The notes under the pieces were generated by a model, which saw only the letters and a list, made by a program, of their open reading frames with translations, was not told the origin of the DNA and did no database searches. From NCBI GenBank assembly GCA_900074885.1, contig FJUW01000066.1, positions 51,018 through 115,017 of the forward strand: 64,000 nt of DNA, written 5' to 3'. The stretch is from Rhynchosporium graminicola. Lineage: Eukaryota; Ascomycota; Leotiomycetes; Helotiales; Ploettnerulaceae. The translations under genes and the position numbers were made by a program. Below are positions 60,501 to 64,000 of the stretch, piece after piece; within the stretch, counting starts at the first letter, position 1, and each line of letters begins with the position of its first letter.

Positions 60501-62375
60501 TCGTAGTGCCTATATTAAGTACAGAATATAATTTTCTATTTATTACTTTAGTGAATTCGGACGTAGTAATAAGCGTTTTATAAGTCTTATTTAATAAATA
60601 CTCTAGTATCTCGGAGCTTATTTAGCGTTTCGCTAATTAATAGTAAAGGGTACTAGTCCTTAATCGTAATTTTATTTAGCGTCTAGTAATCGATATATAA
60701 TCAGAGACTATTATCTTTCTTTAGTATAAAGAGAATAGATACGCTTATAGGACTCTTACTTTTCCTTATCTAACCTTTCGCTTCTAATAAGTTAAAGTAT
60801 TCCCGAAGAACCTCTAGTTCTTTCTTAGAGAAATTATAGATTAGAGAATAAAGTACTTTTACTCTTAGTTCTAGTTCAATAGCATATTAGTAGCTCTCTA
60901 ATAGAGGTAGCTCGCTTCCCTTTCCTTCAGAGAATATATCCTTAAAGCTACTATATATAGAGGGAATAGTAAGCGTATCACTAGTATCTATCTAGCGTAT
61001 AGTATATAAGTTAGGTATTATAGCGTATATAGGAGATTTCTATTCATTAATAAGAATCGCAAAAGCTCGAGGTACTATAATATTAGAGTTATCTGAATCC
61101 TTTAATTTATAAGGAAACCTCTACTACTTATTCTTAAAGCTTATCTAAGGATCTATATCCTCTAACTATAGCTACCCTAATATTAGATCTATACTTAGTA
61201 TATTAATAACTCTTAGCTGAAGAGTATCGACTCTAGTCTATCTAATCGAATCGGCTATCTCTACCTGAGCGACTATAGTACTAAAGATAACGCCTTTATT
61301 CTATGAAAGTATCTAGAAAGTCCTTAGTCTTTTGCTAATAAGTTCAAGCTCGTATTCTTTAGTAACTAGTCTTAATATAAAGTTATCTTTTACTCCACTA
61401 TTAATAAGAGTAGTTCTCGATTTCCACTTACCTTAGGATAGAATCTTTATTTAGATTTCTATCTTATTATCTAGTAAACCTAGTCCGGATATAGAAGATA
61501 CTACGAGTTATAGCTTTCCTTAGCGTTTATCTTTAGTATCGCTAGTATTTGATTTTAGATAGTTCGGAGAGATATATCTATATTCGTTATAAGAATAATA
61601 CTAAACCTTAGAGATATCCTATCTTATTAGTTAATCCCTAATAGATATACTATTTAGATCTCTTCTCCCTTCTTATCTTTATTAGCTCTTATCTTATTGA
61701 TCGTTAGTTCTTCGCTAGTACTTATATAAGTTGTCTTTCTTCGCGTTTAACTCCTTATATTTCTACTCTTTAGGTTCCTTTTATCTTTTATTACTATTTG
61801 TACCTCTAGATAAGATATAAGTCTCTTAAAGAGTAATAATAGAAATAACTTAGTCTTAGGTCTAAAGTCTATTAGCTTAACTATTCTTAACGATTTTCTA
61901 GCGAATCTCCAAGCGGATCTTATTAAATAAGATATCTTATAATTAATACTTAGTAAAAGGTTTAAGTTATTCTTCCTTCTCTTCTAGATAATTAACGAAC
62001 TTCCTAATTAGTTAACTTAGCCTCTAGCGAGTATTCTTATAGTCCTATAAGTTAGCTACCCTTCGTGAGATAGAGAGTAGCTAGAGATTCGCTAGGAACT
62101 CTTTATAACTTTCTTAAGTTATCTTATAAAAAGTATCTAAAGTATACTTCCTAAACCTTTCCTAAGCGTTCGCTAGTTCCTTATAAAGTAATATTACTAC
62201 TTATTTGATCTTAACGAGATCAGTTAAGTACCCTTTAGTATTATAGTCGAAGACTCGGTTATAAGCCTATAAGTACTTAGTAAGCTCTCTTTAGCTTCTA
62301 CTCTGATATTCCGATAGAATTATATATTTACCTTTATCCCGGCGAGGAATTAGCGATTCTTCGGGAGCTACTAAT
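57600..62375 (-). pseudogene. Gypsy-D gag-pol (minus strand)
   Basis: From right to left: Gag/protease remnants at about 62375-61200, RT at about 61000-60200 with Y-L-N-N-I-P at 60386-60400 (from YLDDIP), RNase H near 59950-59600, integrase at about 59400-58300, and a GPY/F plus chromodomain-like C-terminus at about 58100-57740 (FLVKWKKS-type block). Many CG dinucleotides remain while CA is depleted, so mutation was CA-directed. Interrupted at 62376 by a Copia-2 LTR, so the 5' LTR is not seen. Confidence 0.75.
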
Positions 62376-62863
62376 TGTTGGATTTGTAACTAGTACCTTG
62401 GTCAGTTTACCAGTACCTTAGTTAGTTTTACCTGCATTAGCATACACACCCTGTACCTTGTCATTACATGGTCTTAGTGCCTGGTTCAGTACCTTGCCTA
62501 TGTACCTTATTATACCTGGCACCTATACCCTGTACCTTATCAACAGCCTGTACCCTGCATACTCTATTAGAGTTACTATGAAGGTTCTCGATAGAGTTCT
62601 ACTACTCTCTAGTACGTATATCGTACTTCTAGAGGTTTCTACTGACGTACTACTAACGAAGTATAATTCTACGGTATACGTGTCTTCTTCTGTGGAGTTC
62701 TGTATTACGTAGTATAGAATATTCTAGAGAGCTCACATAGCTATATAAGTAGCTAGAATCTCTCCTGTAGTTAGCTCTCTTCAAGTAAGTAAAGCAAGTC
62801 AAATTAATTACCTATTATTCTATTATTCTGACCTTTAGCCGATTTCTACCTTTAATTTTCATA
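62376..62863 (+). repeat. Copia-2 5' LTR (right-hand element)
   Basis: 488 bp, TGTTGGATTTGTAACTAG to AATTTTCATA. Directly followed by a primer-binding site, leader and gag, which proves it is a 5' LTR. The open stretch 62458-62712 is LTR-internal. Confidence 0.9.
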
Positions 62864-62877
62864 TAGTAGCAATTCAC
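62864..62877 (+). other. Copia-2 primer-binding site (initiator tRNA-Met type)
   Basis: TAGTAGCAATTCAC follows the LTR directly. Undoing one G-to-A gives TGGTAGC, the start of the primer-binding site used with initiator tRNA-Met in Ty1/Copia elements. The match is short, hence moderate confidence. Confidence 0.5.
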
Positions 62878-63671
62878 TTAGTGAAATCAGCTAATCAGAT
62901 GCTTTCTCCTTCGATCGATCTCGCCTAAACTCGCTTCCGTTACTCCTTACTAATAAAGGAGCTTCCTGATCAGGCGTTACTTAGTCGTTTTTAACGACTC
63001 TTTCGCCTAGAGCTAGCTAGTAAGCTAGCCCCTTTGAGCCCTACTAATATAGCTATAGCGAATCAGACTCGTGGCCCTTGACCCTAAGACGAAGTTGCAG
63101 GGAAATCATAACTTATAACCTCTCGAAGCCTTTAGAAGTAGAGACGACCTAGTGACCCTAGGTACGAAAGCTAAGATCTTATTCCGGGGTGCCTATAGCT
63201 ACTGCCGACTTAGTTTGGAAGCTAGGCCTTGTTGAGCAGTAGTATATAGCTTCTGATCGCTATTTAGCTTAGTATATATTATAGGTCGGCTAATATAGGC
63301 TACTATTGAGTATAAGAAGCTATCCTCGGAGAGGGTTACTTAATAGTAGTACTTGAGGCGCTATAAGGTAAAACTGGGCCTAGTAGTAAGGTCAATTCAA
63401 TAGTAAATACGATAGACGTAGTTGCTGTATACTACTATTGATTTTGACTAAGCGAAAAACTCGGTAAGATAGTAAGCTCGGCGTAGCTATTGTCTTTTTC
63501 AAGGGCAAGATAAGGTTAGTATCTTTTTAAGCTACTTAGTAGCTTATACGAGTAAAAACTTATACTTTTAAGACCTCTTAGTACTTAGTACTAAACTGCT
63601 TATAAGGAATCATATCTTACTTCAAGGGAGATAAGCTAGTAAGCTGCTCTAACTATATAGAGTAGCTTAAT
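62878..63671 (+). other. Copia-2 leader
   Basis: About 0.8 kb of non-coding leader between primer-binding site and gag. Its distal part is the complement of 17841-18364. Confidence 0.75.
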
Positions 63672-64000
63672 ATGGCTAGCCTCTATTTAGAGGTAAACAG
63701 CTATATGTCTTATATTAATAGTACTAAGACTAAGCCTAGCCGAGCTCTCTACTTTAAGTCAGAAGAACGTATTAACGCGTAAGGCGAAAAGAGAATAGAT
63801 TATACTTCTTACTCTCCTGAGCTAGCGATTAAATACTATGAGAGACTAGCTGATTTTGAGCGTGCAAATAAGAAGGCTTTAGGCGCTATTAAGTCGATTA
63901 TATCACTTGAAAACCTCGATAGATTTAAGGATAAGACTAGCGTAAAAGACCTATAGGAAGCTATTATAGCTACCTACGGTTCTACTAGCCTAGAGGAGAT
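63672..64000 (+). pseudogene. Copia-2 gag N-terminus, cut by window edge
   Basis: ATG at 63672 (MASLYLEVNSYMSYINSTKT), 109 codons to the window end, with two or three substitution stops (for example after ERINA). Homologous to the minus-strand Gag starting at 17840. Helical Gag N-domain (ELAIKYYERLADFERANKK). Continues beyond the window. Confidence 0.8.

Overview
The window looks like a heterochromatic, AT-rich compartment of a filamentous ascomycete (Pezizomycotina). Nearly all of it is LTR-retrotransposon sequence damaged in the way repeat-induced point mutation (RIP) damages DNA. CA/TG dinucleotides have become TA, Gln and Trp codons have become TAG/TAA stops, zinc-knuckle Cys/His have become Tyr, and the catalytic Asp-Asp of reverse transcriptase has become Asp-Asn. 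Short canonical introns and a GC-balanced island holding a small secreted-protein gene fit a plant-associated Dothideomycete of the kind known from Leptosphaeria AT-isochores. That species-level suggestion is inference. I see no bacterial genes, rRNA, tRNA or CRISPR. One single N (12886) and one 132-N gap (15874-16005) show this is a scaffold.

Layout (family names are local to this report). 1-4549: 3'-truncated Copia-1 on the minus strand with a repeat-rich leader/LTR. 4560-8164: two partial Gypsy-A copies on the plus strand. 8165-18364: Copia-2 on the minus strand, carrying a nested non-autonomous Gag-only LTR element (TR-GAG, 11519-14979) and two large duplications beside assembly gaps. 18365-26141: a full-length Gypsy-A (268-bp LTRs). 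26142-34334: a minus-strand Gypsy-C carrying a nested solo LTR of Gypsy-B and a second, gag-less TR-GAG copy. 34335-44168: a GC-richer island with a minisatellite, an intact-looking secreted cysteine-rich protein gene (38245-38536, minus), a MITE and a Mutator-like DNA transposon (39956-42460). 44169-48733: Copia-2 LTR, Gypsy-B pol plus 3' LTR, and a Gypsy-C fragment. 48734-50310: extremely AT-rich remnant. 50311-51230: a small GC-balanced islet. 51539-56052: plus-strand Gypsy-C with a nested solo Gypsy-A LTR. 56053-62375: minus-strand Gypsy-D. 62376-64000: 5' end of another Copia-2.

The elements are related by parasitism and nesting. TR-GAG shares the 3' half of its LTR, its primer-binding region and a recognisably related Gag with Gypsy-A, so it probably used Gypsy-A polymerase. 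Three Gypsy families (A, C, D) each carry an extra reading frame on the opposite strand between integrase and the 3' LTR. The most interesting host-type locus is the six-cysteine secreted-protein gene sitting as an island inside the transposon sea.
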